Shown here in pieces: positions 1 to 8,072 of a stretch of DNA of 33,753 nt (its first letter is position 1; every line of letters starts with the position of its first letter). The translations under genes were made by a program, and so were the position numbers. The notes under the pieces were generated by a model. It saw only the letters and a program-made list of their open reading frames with translations, did no database searches and was not told the DNA's origin. The DNA comes from Gammaproteobacteria bacterium (lineage in GTDB: Bacteria; Pseudomonadota; Gammaproteobacteria; JABDGN01), in assembly GCA_013285995.1 (NCBI GenBank), contig JABDGN010000014.1:1-33753 (forward strand), written 5' to 3'.

Positions 1-669
1 AATGGCTTACCAGTAATTGAATTCGGTCTTTTTACTTCGCATCATATTTGGCTGAATGGGTTACTGGCGATCATTGCGGTGGTGTGGTCGATTAATTTAT
101 TTAATTTTATGGATGGCATGGATGGCATGGCAGCCATGCAAGCCTGTTTTATTTTTACGATAGGTGGAATTTTATTATATTTCAGTAATGCTGATTTATT
201 GGCCTTACTCAGCGGGGGGTTGGCGGCTACAGTATTAGGATTTTTATTTTGGAATTGGCCCGCTGCCAAAATTTTCATGGGTGATGTGGGAAGCACATGT
301 TTGGGTTTATTAGTCGTTGTCTTTTGTATAATTTCACAACGCTATTATCATTTGTCCGTCATGTTATGGTTTATGCTGTATGAATTATTTTTTATTGACA
401 CCACCTTTACTTTGATTCGACGTCTCTTAAATAAAAAGGCGTATGATGAACGGCATTTGACTTTTGCCTTTCATCGCTTGCATCAAGCGGGCTGGTCGAC
501 GCGGAAAATCCTGTACAGCACGATGGTAGTGAATATCGTTATCGCTTGTTTAACGCTAGCGGCTTATAGTTTTAGTCATTATTTATTTTATTTTTGGTTG
601 TTAGAAACGGTGCTTTTGATCAGCATTTATTTATTGATTGAACGCGTCAAACCCATGTTTGCTGATTAA
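1..669 (+). CDS. Glycosyltransferase family 4 (polyprenyl-phosphate sugar-1-phosphate transferase), 5' end missing
   Basis: The reading frame is open from the first base, so the true start lies upstream. Residues seen include N-F-M-D-G-M-D-G-M-A (about 100-130), the membrane-transferase aspartate motif of the WecA/MraY/WbpL family, and F-M-G-D-V-G-S (about 276-294), the second conserved acidic motif. Several hydrophobic segments alternate with short loops, as expected for an inner-membrane enzyme. Family members move a sugar-1-phosphate from a UDP-sugar to undecaprenyl phosphate to start O-antigen, enterobacterial common antigen or capsule repeat units. The late cytoplasmic loop reads H-R-L-H-Q, differing from the HRSH or HIHH forms I know, so the sugar substrate cannot be assigned. 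It ends 15 bases before the lolC/E-like gene and may be cotranscribed with it. Confidence 0.85.
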   Translation, partial: NGLPVIEFGLFTSHHIWLNGLLAIIAVVWSINLFNFMDGMDGMAAMQACFIFTIGGILLYFSNADLLALLSGGLAATVLGFLFWNWPAAKIFMGDVGSTCLGLLVVVFCIISQRYYHLSVMLWFMLYELFFIDTTFTLIRRLLNKKAYDERHLTFAFHRLHQAGWSTRKILYSTMVVNIVIACLTLAAYSFSHYLFYFWLLETVLLISIYLLIERVKPMFAD

Positions 670-684
670 GTATACCTTACCTTT

Positions 685-1935
685 ATGTTTAAACCCCTCG
701 CACTTTACATTGGTCTACGTTATACCCGCGCAAAACGGCGCAACGGGTTTATTTCTTTTATTTCTTTAACCTCCATGCTGGGTATTGCTTTGGGCGTGAT
801 GGTATTGATTACTGTGCTATCCGTCATGAATGGCTTTGATATTCACATTCAGGAAAAAGTTTTTAGTTTATCGCCGGCTGTTACGGTTAATGGGATGAAT
901 GGACGACTAGAGAATTGGCCAGCGGTTGCCAAAGTCATTTCACAACAAGAACCCAAAGTGTTGGGTAGTGCTCCCTTCGTGCAAGGCCAAGGTTTATTGC
1001 AATTTGGTGGGCAAGTGCAGCCGGCTTTAATTTGGGGAATTTTACCGCAGCAAGAATCGCAGATTGATTCCTTAGATCAAATGATGATCTTAGGGCAATT
1101 AAATGATTTAAAGCCTAATCGTTTTAATATTGTATTGGGGCAAACTTTAGCAAGTAATTTAGGCTTGCAATTGGGCGATAAAGTTGTGCTGGTGATTCCG
1201 CAGGTGAGCGTGACGCCGGCAGGTATCACGCCGCGCTTTAAACGTTTTACAGTAAGTGGGATTTTCCGCGCCGGCAATGGCTTTGGCTTTGACAGTCGCT
1301 ATGCTTACATTGATATGTCGGATGCACAAAAATTATTTTTGTTGGGTGATGATGTTTCAGGGATTAATTTAAAAATCGCTAATATTTACGATGCGCCACA
1401 AATTAATTATGATTTACAAGGTTTATTGCCCAACACTTACGTTGGTGATTGGACGCAACAATATGGTGCATTTTTTAAAGCGGTACAACTCGAAAAAACC
1501 ATGATGTTTTTAATTCTCGTGTTAATTATTGCTGTAGCTGCATTTAATTTGGTATCAACGTTAGTGATGGTGGTGACTGATAAACAAGCCGATATTGCGA
1601 TTTTACGCACCTTAGGTGCAACCCCTCGAACGATTATGGCAATTTTCATGGTGCAGGGTAGTGTTGTGGGCATTGTCGGTACGTTCATTGGCTTAATTGC
1701 CGGCGTATTGCTATCGGTGAATGTGACGCGCATTGTAAATGGCTTGCAAACCTTAACTCACACCCAATTATTTTCATCGTCGGTTTATTTTTTAGATTAT
1801 TTACCGTCGAATTTGGCTTTGAGTGATGTGGTAAAAGTATGCGTCACGGCGCTGGTGTTAAGTTTATTAGCGACAATTTATCCGGCCTGGCGGGCGTCGA
1901 AAACGGAGCCCGTTGAAGCTTTGAGATATGAGTAA
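685..1935 (+). CDS. lolC: Lipoprotein-releasing ABC transporter permease (LolC/LolE/LolF family)
   Basis: A 416-residue MacB-type permease. It has one N-terminal membrane helix (about residues 21-48, containing S-L-T-S-M-L-G-I-A-L-G-V), a large periplasmic domain, and three C-terminal helices (about 273-297, 317-347 and 382-402). The R-A-S-K-T-E-P-V-E-A-L-R-Y-E ending is typical of LolC/LolE. The family extracts outer-membrane lipoproteins from the inner membrane and passes them to LolA. The ATPase LolD is encoded 121 bases downstream. E. coli has lolC-lolD-lolE; here no second permease follows, so this may be the single LolF-type permease acting as a homodimer. The lolC symbol is therefore provisional. 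The start is ATG 685, with only a weak ribosome-binding site. Confidence 0.88.
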   Translation: MFKPLALYIGLRYTRAKRRNGFISFISLTSMLGIALGVMVLITVLSVMNGFDIHIQEKVFSLSPAVTVNGMNGRLENWPAVAKVISQQEPKVLGSAPFVQGQGLLQFGGQVQPALIWGILPQQESQIDSLDQMMILGQLNDLKPNRFNIVLGQTLASNLGLQLGDKVVLVIPQVSVTPAGITPRFKRFTVSGIFRAGNGFGFDSRYAYIDMSDAQKLFLLGDDVSGINLKIANIYDAPQINYDLQGLLPNTYVGDWTQQYGAFFKAVQLEKTMMFLILVLIIAVAAFNLVSTLVMVVTDKQADIAILRTLGATPRTIMAIFMVQGSVVGIVGTFIGLIAGVLLSVNVTRIVNGLQTLTHTQLFSSSVYFLDYLPSNLALSDVVKVCVTALVLSLLATIYPAWRASKTEPVEALRYE

Positions 1936-1947
1936 GAAATTATGCAC

Positions 1948-2030
1948 GTCATTCCCGCGAAAGCGGGAATCCAGGCTCAAACGCGAAAGGCCTGGATCCC
2001 GGATAATTGCTGCGCAATTTCCGGGATGAC
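1948..2030. repeat. Composite palindromic repeat, family A
   Basis: An 83-base element fills the gap between the permease gene and lolD and begins gtcat and ends atgac. It contains an 8-bp stem with a GAAA loop (1951-1970), a ccaggc/gcctgg pairing (1971-1976 with 1990-1995), and a long hairpin (1996-2027) whose arms are atcccgga and tccgggat plus aattgc and gcaatt. A 30-base part (2001-2030) recurs exactly, inverted, at 8862-8891. It resembles dispersed REP-type elements. In the transcript it would lie between lolC and lolD and could adjust relative expression (inference). Confidence 0.85.
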
Positions 2031-2056
2031 GCAAACTAATATTAAACAGAATTTAT

Positions 2057-2734
2057 ATGAACACTACCCCCATCCTCCGCTGCGAAAACTTAAGTAAAGT
2101 TTTCCACGACGGCAAAAACAAAGTCGAAGTGTTGAAAGGCATCGACTTCGTCGCCCAAGCCGGTGAAACCATCGCCATTCTCGGTCGCTCAGGCTCTGGT
2201 AAAAGTACGTTTTTACATTTGCTGGGTGGGCTTGATAAACCCAGCGCGGGAGATGTATTTCTGGGTGAACAGAATTTACAAACTTTAAATGAAAAAGACC
2301 GCTGTCGTTTGCGGAATAAATCGTTTGGCTTTGTGTATCAATTTCATCATTTATTGCCGGAATTTTCAGCCTTAGAAAATGTTGCTATTCCACTGTTGTT
2401 AGGCGATATGAAAATAGATCAAGCACAAGAGCGAGCCGCCGAAATTTTGACAACTGTTGGTTTGCAAGCCCGCTTAAAACATCGTTTAGCAGAACTCTCC
2501 GGTGGCGAACGGCAACGGGTCGCCATTGCTCGCGCATTAGTCACGGAGCCGCAGTATTTATTAGCCGATGAGCCGACCGGCAATTTAGATAATCACACTG
2601 CAGGTGAAGTATTTAATTTGCTGCAAGAATTAAACGAAAAATTACATACCACTTTAATCATCGTTACCCACGATAAAACCCTCGCCGAAAAAATGCAGCG
2701 GATGCTGGTGATGGAAGAGGGGAAGTTGGATTGA
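2057..2734 (+). CDS. lolD: Lipoprotein-releasing system ATP-binding protein LolD
   Basis: A 225-residue ABC ATPase of usual LolD length. Walker A is G-R-S-G-S-G-K-S (43-50), the Q-loop glutamine is Q95 in [12 protein letters not shown], a LolD signature region, the ABC signature is L-S-G-G-E-R-Q-R-V (147-155), Walker B is L-L-A-D-E-P-T-G (168-175), and the switch histidine is H205 in V-T-H-D. It powers transfer of lipoproteins from the inner membrane to LolA together with the upstream permease. No canonical Shine-Dalgarno is obvious before ATG 2057. The gene ends five bases before a large palindromic repeat that separates it from the convergent malic enzyme gene. Confidence 0.95.
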   Translation: MNTTPILRCENLSKVFHDGKNKVEVLKGIDFVAQAGETIAILGRSGSGKSTFLHLLGGLDKPSAGDVFLGEQNLQTLNEKDRCRLRNKSFGFVYQFHHLLPEFSALENVAIPLLLGDMKIDQAQERAAEILTTVGLQARLKHRLAELSGGERQRVAIARALVTEPQYLLADEPTGNLDNHTAGEVFNLLQELNEKLHTTLIIVTHDKTLAEKMQRMLVMEEGKLD

Positions 2735-2739
2735 GGATA

Positions 2740-2838
2740 GTAGGTCGGCTTCCCGAGCTTCGCATTCAGCGAAGCGAGCAAGCCGACATTTGCTGTCGGC
2801 TTGTGCGCATGCTAACGCATGCTTCGAAGCCGACCTAC
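2740..2838. repeat. Cloverleaf-like palindromic repeat, family B, copy 1
   Basis: The outer 13-bp inverted repeat is gtaggtcggcttc (2740-2752) against gaagccgacctac (2826-2838). Inside are three smaller hairpins: gcttcgc/gcgaagc (2757-2775), aagccgaca/tgtcggctt (2780-2802) and gcatgc/gcatgc (2807-2822). It sits between the convergent lolD and malic enzyme genes and overlaps the malic enzyme stop codon (2835-2837), so it could act as a two-way terminator (inference). Copy 2 is at 8897-9005. Confidence 0.85.
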
Positions 2839-4556
2839 AATTCCTTCCTTCTATACGGCACATAATGTGGTTCCCACATTTGGCTGCGAATCGTTTTTTC
2901 TAAATTGTCAGCATGAATTTCAACTTGCGCCAAACCCTCGCGTTGCGCTTCGATCACCACAGCAGCGGCAATTTTCGCGGCGATTTCCCGCGCTTGTTCA
3001 AGACCAGGCAAGAGCGGTGCATCAGCATGTTGATTAATTGGCGCAAAATCACTTAGTACATCGCAAGCGGCCCATAACATGCCTGCAGTGCAACGTTTCG
3101 CTTTTGCGGTAATTAACCCTAAGCCTAAGCCGGGGAAAATGAGTGCATTGTTACATTGCGCGATGACTCGTTGTTTACCACGAAACTGAATCGGCTCAAA
3201 TGGGCTGCCGGTGGCGAGTAACACACGGCCATCGGTCCATTCCAATAACTGCTCGGGGCGTGCTTCAATTTTTTCAGTAGGGTTTGACAAAGGCAAAATA
3301 ATCGGTTGCTTGCTTTGCAAGGCCATTTGCCGCACGATGGCTTCGGTAAATGCCCCCGGTTGCGCCGAGCTGCCGATTAAAATCGTCGGCTGAATATTGG
3401 CTACCACATCGGTCAAATTAATATAGCGCGGATTAGCCACTAACCAATGCGCAACTTCTTGTCGATCGCGCGCGTAGGTTTTTTGCGCCAGCGTTAAATT
3501 TTCCATATCGCTTAGCAACAAGCCGGGTTGATCTAATAACCAAAATCGCTTGGCTGCTTCAGTAGGGCTTAAACCTTGGCGCAGCATCGCATCCCGAATT
3601 TGATCGGCCATGCCGGTGCCGGCACTACCTGCACCAAACACCACAATGCGTTGCTCAGCGAGGGTTTCTTTTTTGTGTTTAATGCCTGCCAACACCGCCG
3701 CTAATGCAACAGCACCAGTGCCTTGAATATCATCGTTAAACGTGCACAATTCATTTTTATAGCGATCCAAGATCGGGCGCGCCGTGCCGCGACCAAAATC
3801 TTCCCAATGTAAAAACGCGTTAGGAAATTTTTTCTTCACTGCGCTAACAAATTTATCGATAAATGCATCGTATTTTGCACCGGCAACGCGTTTTTCGCGC
3901 AAGCCCAAATAAAATGGATCGTTTAACAAGGTTTCATTATTGGTGCCAACATCCAATTGCACCGGCATGGTGCGGGTGGGATCAATTCCCGCGCACAAGG
4001 TATAAACCATTAATTTGGCAATTGGAATATCCATGCCGCCGACGCCTTGATCGCCAATGCCTAATACACCTTCACCATCGGTCACGACGATCAAATCAAT
4101 TTCAGGGTTGGAACGATTATCTAAAATTTCTTCCATATAATCGGCTTCCGGGTAAGCTAAATATAGCCCACGCGAACGACGATATTCACGACTGAAGGAT
4201 TTAACCGCAGTGCCAACAATCGGCGTATAAATCATCGGCAACATTTCTTGCAAATGTTTATTAACCAAGTGATAAAACAAAACTTGATTAATATCGTGGA
4301 TATTGTGCAAATAAATATTGCGCTCCAGCGCGCCTTTAAAGGCACTGTATTGTTCATACGCACGCGCGACTTGCTCTTGCAAGGTTTCAATGCGCGGTGG
4401 TAATTTACCGAGCAAGCGAAATTCATGGCGTTCGCGCTCGGTAAAAGCGGTGCCTTTATTGAGTTGCGCAATCGATAATAAAACTTTACCAGCCAGCGGC
4501 GTTTCAATGTATTCTTCGCCGGTTTTTAAATCACAACAGCGTTTGAATTCGAGCAT
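2835..4556 (-). CDS. maeA: NAD-dependent malic enzyme (malate dehydrogenase, decarboxylating)
   Basis: A 573-residue enzyme, close to E. coli MaeA/SfcA in length. It converts malate to pyruvate and CO2, reducing NAD. Visible features in order: M-I-Y-T-P-I-V-G-T-A with catalytic Y110; G-E-G-V-L-G-I-G-D-Q-G-V-G-G-M with K181 following; metal ligands E252 and D253 (W-E-D-F-G-R-G-T-A) and D275/D276 (F-N-D-D-I-Q-G-T-G); and the Rossmann loop G-A-G-S-A-G (308-313). The start is ATG 4556, preceded on the minus strand by GGAGG at good spacing. The stop codon lies inside repeat family B. It is transcribed alone, convergent with lolD and divergent from the proline-rich protein gene. Confidence 0.95.
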   Translation of the reverse strand: MLEFKRCCDLKTGEEYIETPLAGKVLLSIAQLNKGTAFTERERHEFRLLGKLPPRIETLQEQVARAYEQYSAFKGALERNIYLHNIHDINQVLFYHLVNKHLQEMLPMIYTPIVGTAVKSFSREYRRSRGLYLAYPEADYMEEILDNRSNPEIDLIVVTDGEGVLGIGDQGVGGMDIPIAKLMVYTLCAGIDPTRTMPVQLDVGTNNETLLNDPFYLGLREKRVAGAKYDAFIDKFVSAVKKKFPNAFLHWEDFGRGTARPILDRYKNELCTFNDDIQGTGAVALAAVLAGIKHKKETLAEQRIVVFGAGSAGTGMADQIRDAMLRQGLSPTEAAKRFWLLDQPGLLLSDMENLTLAQKTYARDRQEVAHWLVANPRYINLTDVVANIQPTILIGSSAQPGAFTEAIVRQMALQSKQPIILPLSNPTEKIEARPEQLLEWTDGRVLLATGSPFEPIQFRGKQRVIAQCNNALIFPGLGLGLITAKAKRCTAGMLWAACDVLSDFAPINQHADAPLLPGLEQAREIAAKIAAAVVIEAQREGLAQVEIHADNLEKTIRSQMWEPHYVPYRRKEL

Positions 4557-4628
4557 GATGCCTCCGTTTACATCATTATAAGCTATTTATGTCTTTTCCG
4601 GGTAGAAGTACAGGTCCCAAAATTTCAG

Positions 4629-4656
4629 TTATAGCAGAGAAAAATTAGGCTATACT
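4629..4656 (+). promoter_or_regulatory. Candidate promoter for the first proline-rich protein gene
   Basis: TTATAG (4629-4634), a 16-base spacer and TATACT (4651-4656). The same arrangement (TTGTAG-16-TACACT) and about 20 flanking bases are conserved before the paralogous gene at 6245, which supports function. The assignment of -35 and -10 boxes is by eye. Confidence 0.45.
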
Positions 4657-4709
4657 TTTTCCAGATTATAATTTCATTCTTTAAAAATATATTACGAGGT
4701 GAAACAGTC

Positions 4710-5426
4710 ATGCATCATATTGTTCAAATGAGTTATGAAGATAATAAAGCGAGTATTGATTCTACATTTCCACTAGGAGTACAACAGCTATTGCTCGACG
4801 CACTGAGTAGTAATGATATAAATGTAGTATTGAGCAAGTTGCAGGGACTTAGATCTGCTTGCACTTTTCCTCAACAAGGGGTGATTGATGAACTTTCTGC
4901 AGGTATACAGTTAAGTATGCAAACACCTACATCTGGTGCGTATTTTGATCCAAGTGCGCCGCAGTTTGCAAATGCATTTCCGATTGCACCGCCTCCTGTC
5001 GTACCTACATCTGGTGCGTATTTTGATCCAAGTGCGCCGCAGTTTGCAAGTGCATTTCCGATTGCACCGCCTCCTGTCGTACCTTTACCGCCAATTGCTG
5101 GTCGATTTCAGTTACCCCCTCCTGGACGGTTTTCTTTAGGGTTACCCCCGACGGGCGCGATCTTGAAGAGACGGGGAGCAACAGCTGGTGTGCCTGGATT
5201 TAGTGGCCGACAGTTACGAGCCTCACCAGCACAATATCCGGCAGAAGCTGCATTTGCTTTTGTGCCGCCGCCTTCTGCACCTCTCTTTCCGGGGGCGTCT
5301 GCTCCATCTGCTCCGTTTACATTGACGCTGCCTGCTTTTGATCCTTACGGGTTGGGGAAAAGATATCTTGCACCTGGTGATGGCGTTGAGGATGCATCTA
5401 AACGATATCGACGCGACGTACCATAA
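4710..5426 (+). CDS. Proline-rich protein of unknown function, short paralog
   Basis: A 238-residue protein I do not recognise. Residues 1-70 are a probably helical N-terminal domain (V-Q-Q-L-L-L-D-A-L, I-N-V-V-L-S-K-L-Q-G-L) that closely matches the start of the protein at 6245. Residues 73-124 are two copies of a 26-residue proline/alanine-rich repeat. Then come I-L-K-R-R-G-A-T-A-G-V-P-G-F-S-G-R-Q-L (151-169), shared with the paralog, more proline-rich sequence, and a basic C-terminus with KR (217-218), 12 residues, then KRYRR (231-235), which resembles a bipartite nuclear localisation signal. No signal peptide or membrane helix is seen. ATG 4710 follows a gaggtg ribosome-binding site. It ends where the paralog continues into a propeller-like domain, so it may be a truncated copy. 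A secreted effector role is only a guess. Confidence 0.75.
   Translation: MHHIVQMSYEDNKASIDSTFPLGVQQLLLDALSSNDINVVLSKLQGLRSACTFPQQGVIDELSAGIQLSMQTPTSGAYFDPSAPQFANAFPIAPPPVVPTSGAYFDPSAPQFASAFPIAPPPVVPLPPIAGRFQLPPPGRFSLGLPPTGAILKRRGATAGVPGFSGRQLRASPAQYPAEAAFAFVPPPSAPLFPGASAPSAPFTLTLPAFDPYGLGKRYLAPGDGVEDASKRYRRDVP
4926..5081 (+). repeat. Two tandem 78-base in-frame repeats
   Basis: Units 4926-5003 and 5004-5081 differ by one base that I can see (an aat to agt codon change). They encode the 26-residue proline-rich unit of the short paralog. The near-identity implies a recent duplication. Confidence 0.93.
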
Positions 5427-5445
5427 GGATATTAGCTATTTTTCT

Positions 5446-6105
5446 ATGAACGCAAAAACCATTCGATTAGACAATAAAGTACGCGATTACATGTTATCGG
5501 TGTCTCTGCACGAACATGCCGTTTTGCAAGCGATACGTGAATTTACTCAAACTTTGCCCAATGCACAATTTATGTTAGCTGAAGAACAAGCGCAATTTTT
5601 AGGCTGGCTTATCAAAGCCTTAAACGTAAAACGGGCATTAGAGTTAGGAACCTACACTGGCTACAGTTCAACTGCAATGGCCTTGGCTTTACCTCAGGAT
5701 GGCCATTTGATTTGTTGTGATAGTAGTGTGGAATTTACTGAGCATGCCAAGCGCTTTTGGCGTGAAGCAAAAGTAGATAATAAAATCACTTTACATTGTG
5801 CGCCGGCTGTTGAGACTTTAAAAAAATTTGTAACCGATAAAGTTGAGCCATTTGATTTTATTTTTATTGATGCCGATAAACCTAATTATATTGCTTACTA
5901 TGAGTTGAGTTTGCAATTACTGGAACCAAAGGGTGTTATAGTGGTTGATAATACTTTATGGAAAGGTTATGTTGCCGATCCAGCGAATCAGGATAATACC
6001 ACGCGGGCAATTCGAAAGTTTAATCAGCATGTGTATCAAGATCCGCGAGTGGATATTTCGATAATACCAACTGGCGATGGGATGACACTCATTAAACAAA
6101 AATAA
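5446..6105 (+). CDS. SAM-dependent O-methyltransferase (caffeoyl-CoA OMT-like, Methyltransf_3)
   Basis: A 219-residue protein of usual family length. The SAM-binding motif is A-L-E-L-G-T-Y-T-G-Y-S-S (64-75). I-F-I-D-A-D-K-P-N-Y (139-148) and V-V-D-N-T-L-W-K-G (166-174) give the likely metal ligands D142, D168 and N169. The family methylates catechol-like or other hydroxyl groups with a divalent metal; the substrate here is unknown. I chose ATG 5446 because family similarity begins at about that point. An upstream in-frame ATG at 5338 would overlap the preceding gene extensively. There is no good ribosome-binding site next to 5446, and the gene begins 19 bases after the previous stop, so translational coupling is possible. 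It lies between two proline-rich paralogs. Confidence 0.88.
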   Translation: MNAKTIRLDNKVRDYMLSVSLHEHAVLQAIREFTQTLPNAQFMLAEEQAQFLGWLIKALNVKRALELGTYTGYSSTAMALALPQDGHLICCDSSVEFTEHAKRFWREAKVDNKITLHCAPAVETLKKFVTDKVEPFDFIFIDADKPNYIAYYELSLQLLEPKGVIVVDNTLWKGYVADPANQDNTTRAIRKFNQHVYQDPRVDISIIPTGDGMTLIKQK

Positions 6106-6164
6106 TAATAAGAGAAATAAGCATGTTTCAACATATTAAGTTGTCTCTAGCTAAAATGTTTCAT

Positions 6165-6192
6165 TTGTAGCATGAAGAAATTAGGCTACACT
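6165..6192 (+). promoter_or_regulatory. Candidate promoter for the second proline-rich protein gene
   Basis: TTGTAG (6165-6170), a 16-base spacer and TACACT (6187-6192), matching the layout before the paralog at 4629-4656. Conservation continues downstream of the boxes as cttttccggatt against ctttttccagatt. Confidence 0.45.
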
Positions 6193-6244
6193 TTTCCGGA
6201 TTGAATTCTTTTTGTTAAAAAATATCTTTAAAATTGAGGCGATC

Positions 6245-8035
6245 ATGATAGAAAATCCCATTGTTCAGATTAGTTATGTGGCGAATAGAGCTGCTATCAA
6301 TTTTAGTTTTCCACCAGCAGTACAACAGCTATTGCTCAATGCACTGGATGGTGATGATATAAATGTAGTATTGAGCAAGTTGCAGGGACTTAAATCTGTT
6401 TGCACTTCTGATCAACAAGAGGTGATTGATAAACTTTCTGTAGACATACAGTCTCCACCGAGACAGTTTTCTTTGGGATCATCGGACGCGGGCCCACAAG
6501 GCAGAAGAGATAGGCGTGGACCAACGGCTGGTATGCCTGGATTTAGTGGCCGACAGTTAGCAACCCCGCAAGCACAACGCCCGGAAAGAGCTGCATTTGC
6601 TTTTGTGCCGCCACCGTCTGCTTCTCCTTTTCCGCCACCGTCTGCGCCTCCTTTTCCGGTGCCGTCTGCGCCTCCTTTTCGAGTGCCGTCTGCGCCTCCT
6701 TTTCGAGTGCCGTCTGCGCCTCCTTTTCCGGTGCCGTCTGCTTCTCCTTTTCCGGTGCCGTCTGCGCCTCCTTTTCCGGTGCCGTCTGCGCCTCCTTTTC
6801 CGGTATTGACGCCGCCTACTTTTCAATTTTATGGGTTGGGGAAAAGAGCTCCTTCATCTGATTATAGCGTTAAAGGTGCATCTAAACGATATAAACCTGA
6901 AGGACCTTCTCGGCGAATGACCACTTGCTTTTTACCTGTAAAAATACAAGATTCCCATTTTTTATTGGCGGGAGAACACAGTGGAAAAATAGTCAGTATT
7001 TCTCCGGATAATGGGCAACGACGTTTGATAGCTGAACATAAATTGAATGATCGCGGAAATTACAGACCAGTTAACTTTTTATTTGAGGTATTAGGATCGG
7101 ATAACGGACCACTCTTAATAAGTATTGCTCAGGACCAAATCAAACTTTTTGATATGAGCCATCTACCTGGATTTCAATTATGCGAGCTGCATATGGTCAA
7201 TACCGCTGTTTATGTAACTGATCCAATGAGTGATCCCGCCACTACTTTTGTAAAAGAAGCTGTTTTAATACCCGCTCATCAACAAATGGTATTTGCTATT
7301 TATACTGACCAGGAGTTTGAATCGCTTTGTGTTTACGATTGGAGAACCCGACAATGCTGGAAACTGGTCAATGAAGAAGCTTTGCAATTAGCCCGGCCGT
7401 TAAAGGAGCCATATATTTTGGTGGGTCTTTTTACGACATCAAGGCAGTTAATCGCCAGTTTTCACGATATTACTTATATTTGGAACATCAACGGACTGCT
7501 CTCGCAAGGACCTATATCGTTGACACTTCTCAAGTACGAAATGTATGGAATGCACGTTGATGCCGCAACTCCCGAAATAGTAAAGGCGTTTATTTTTTAC
7601 AATGATGCTTACACACTCAGCACACTGAATCTAAATACTATGCAACCAACAATCTATAGTACTTTTCCGCCGGAGGCACTAGGAGAAGCGGCTATCAAGA
7701 AAACGTATCAGCTATCCCCGAACGCTTATATCATAGTTAATGAGGAAGATGACTGTTATTTTTATAATAGCACTCAAGCGGTTGTCACAGATCAAAATCC
7801 CTGCCGAATAGAAGCTGCCAATCGCTTTGTTAATTTTGCCGTGTTTAACGAGTATGGAATTATAACGTGTAAAGAGGTAATATTGATAATAAATCAAGAG
7901 AGGCAAATTGTGAAACAGATTGATGTTGCGAGTAATTTTTTTAGTAAATCTGTTTTATTACCTGAAAGAGGTCAATTGTGTTTGGCGTTTAAATCAGGGG
8001 AAATTGAGTTTAAAAGTTTCCTTCCCATTGTCTGA
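6245..8035 (+). CDS. Proline-rich protein with probable C-terminal beta-propeller, long paralog
   Basis: A 596-residue protein I do not recognise. Residues 1-70 match the N-terminal domain of the 4710 product. R-R-G-P-T-A-G-M-P-G-F-S-G-R-Q-L (90-105) is the shared motif. Residues 122-187 are about eight tandem octapeptides of the P-S-A-P-P-F-P-V type. KR (200-201), 12 residues, then KRYK (214-217) is again like a bipartite nuclear localisation signal. Residues 224-596 contain repeated strands such as L-L-A-G-E-H-S-G-K-I-V-S-I-S, L-C-V-Y-D-W-R-T-R and I-T-Y-I-W-N-I-N-G, which look like WD40-type blades (inference). I start at ATG 6245, which has a gagg ribosome-binding site and aligns with the paralog's start; a TTG 33 bases upstream is less likely. 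No signal peptide is seen. Function is unknown; a protein-interaction scaffold or secreted effector is possible. Confidence 0.78.
   Translation: MIENPIVQISYVANRAAINFSFPPAVQQLLLNALDGDDINVVLSKLQGLKSVCTSDQQEVIDKLSVDIQSPPRQFSLGSSDAGPQGRRDRRGPTAGMPGFSGRQLATPQAQRPERAAFAFVPPPSASPFPPPSAPPFPVPSAPPFRVPSAPPFRVPSAPPFPVPSASPFPVPSAPPFPVPSAPPFPVLTPPTFQFYGLGKRAPSSDYSVKGASKRYKPEGPSRRMTTCFLPVKIQDSHFLLAGEHSGKIVSISPDNGQRRLIAEHKLNDRGNYRPVNFLFEVLGSDNGPLLISIAQDQIKLFDMSHLPGFQLCELHMVNTAVYVTDPMSDPATTFVKEAVLIPAHQQMVFAIYTDQEFESLCVYDWRTRQCWKLVNEEALQLARPLKEPYILVGLFTTSRQLIASFHDITYIWNINGLLSQGPISLTLLKYEMYGMHVDAATPEIVKAFIFYNDAYTLSTLNLNTMQPTIYSTFPPEALGEAAIKKTYQLSPNAYIIVNEEDDCYFYNSTQAVVTDQNPCRIEAANRFVNFAVFNEYGIITCKEVILIINQERQIVKQIDVASNFFSKSVLLPERGQLCLAFKSGEIEFKSFLPIV
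6608..6805 (+). repeat. Tandem 24-base in-frame repeats coding proline-rich octapeptides
   Basis: About eight units of a tctgcgcctccttttccggtgccg-like sequence, with variants reading cga in place of ccg. All units keep the frame. They encode residues 122-187 of the long paralog and could change copy number by slippage. Confidence 0.9.
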
Positions 8036-8072
8036 TTATTGGATATTACGCGACCTACATTCCGGAGACAAC

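Noticed and set aside
6608..6805. Regular 24-base repeats as a possible CRISPR array
   Set aside because: The units are directly adjacent with no spacers and stay in one reading frame coding octapeptides.
6557..6826. Minus-strand open frame coding an Arg/Lys/His-rich protein
   Set aside because: It is the reverse reading of the 24-base proline-codon repeats of the long paralog. It has no ribosome-binding site and no independent composition signal.
7920..8072. Longer start of the enoyl-CoA hydratase gene inside the preceding gene
   Set aside because: Crotonase similarity begins at about ATG 8073, which has a CGGAGA site. The extra 51 residues overlap the propeller-domain gene in another frame.
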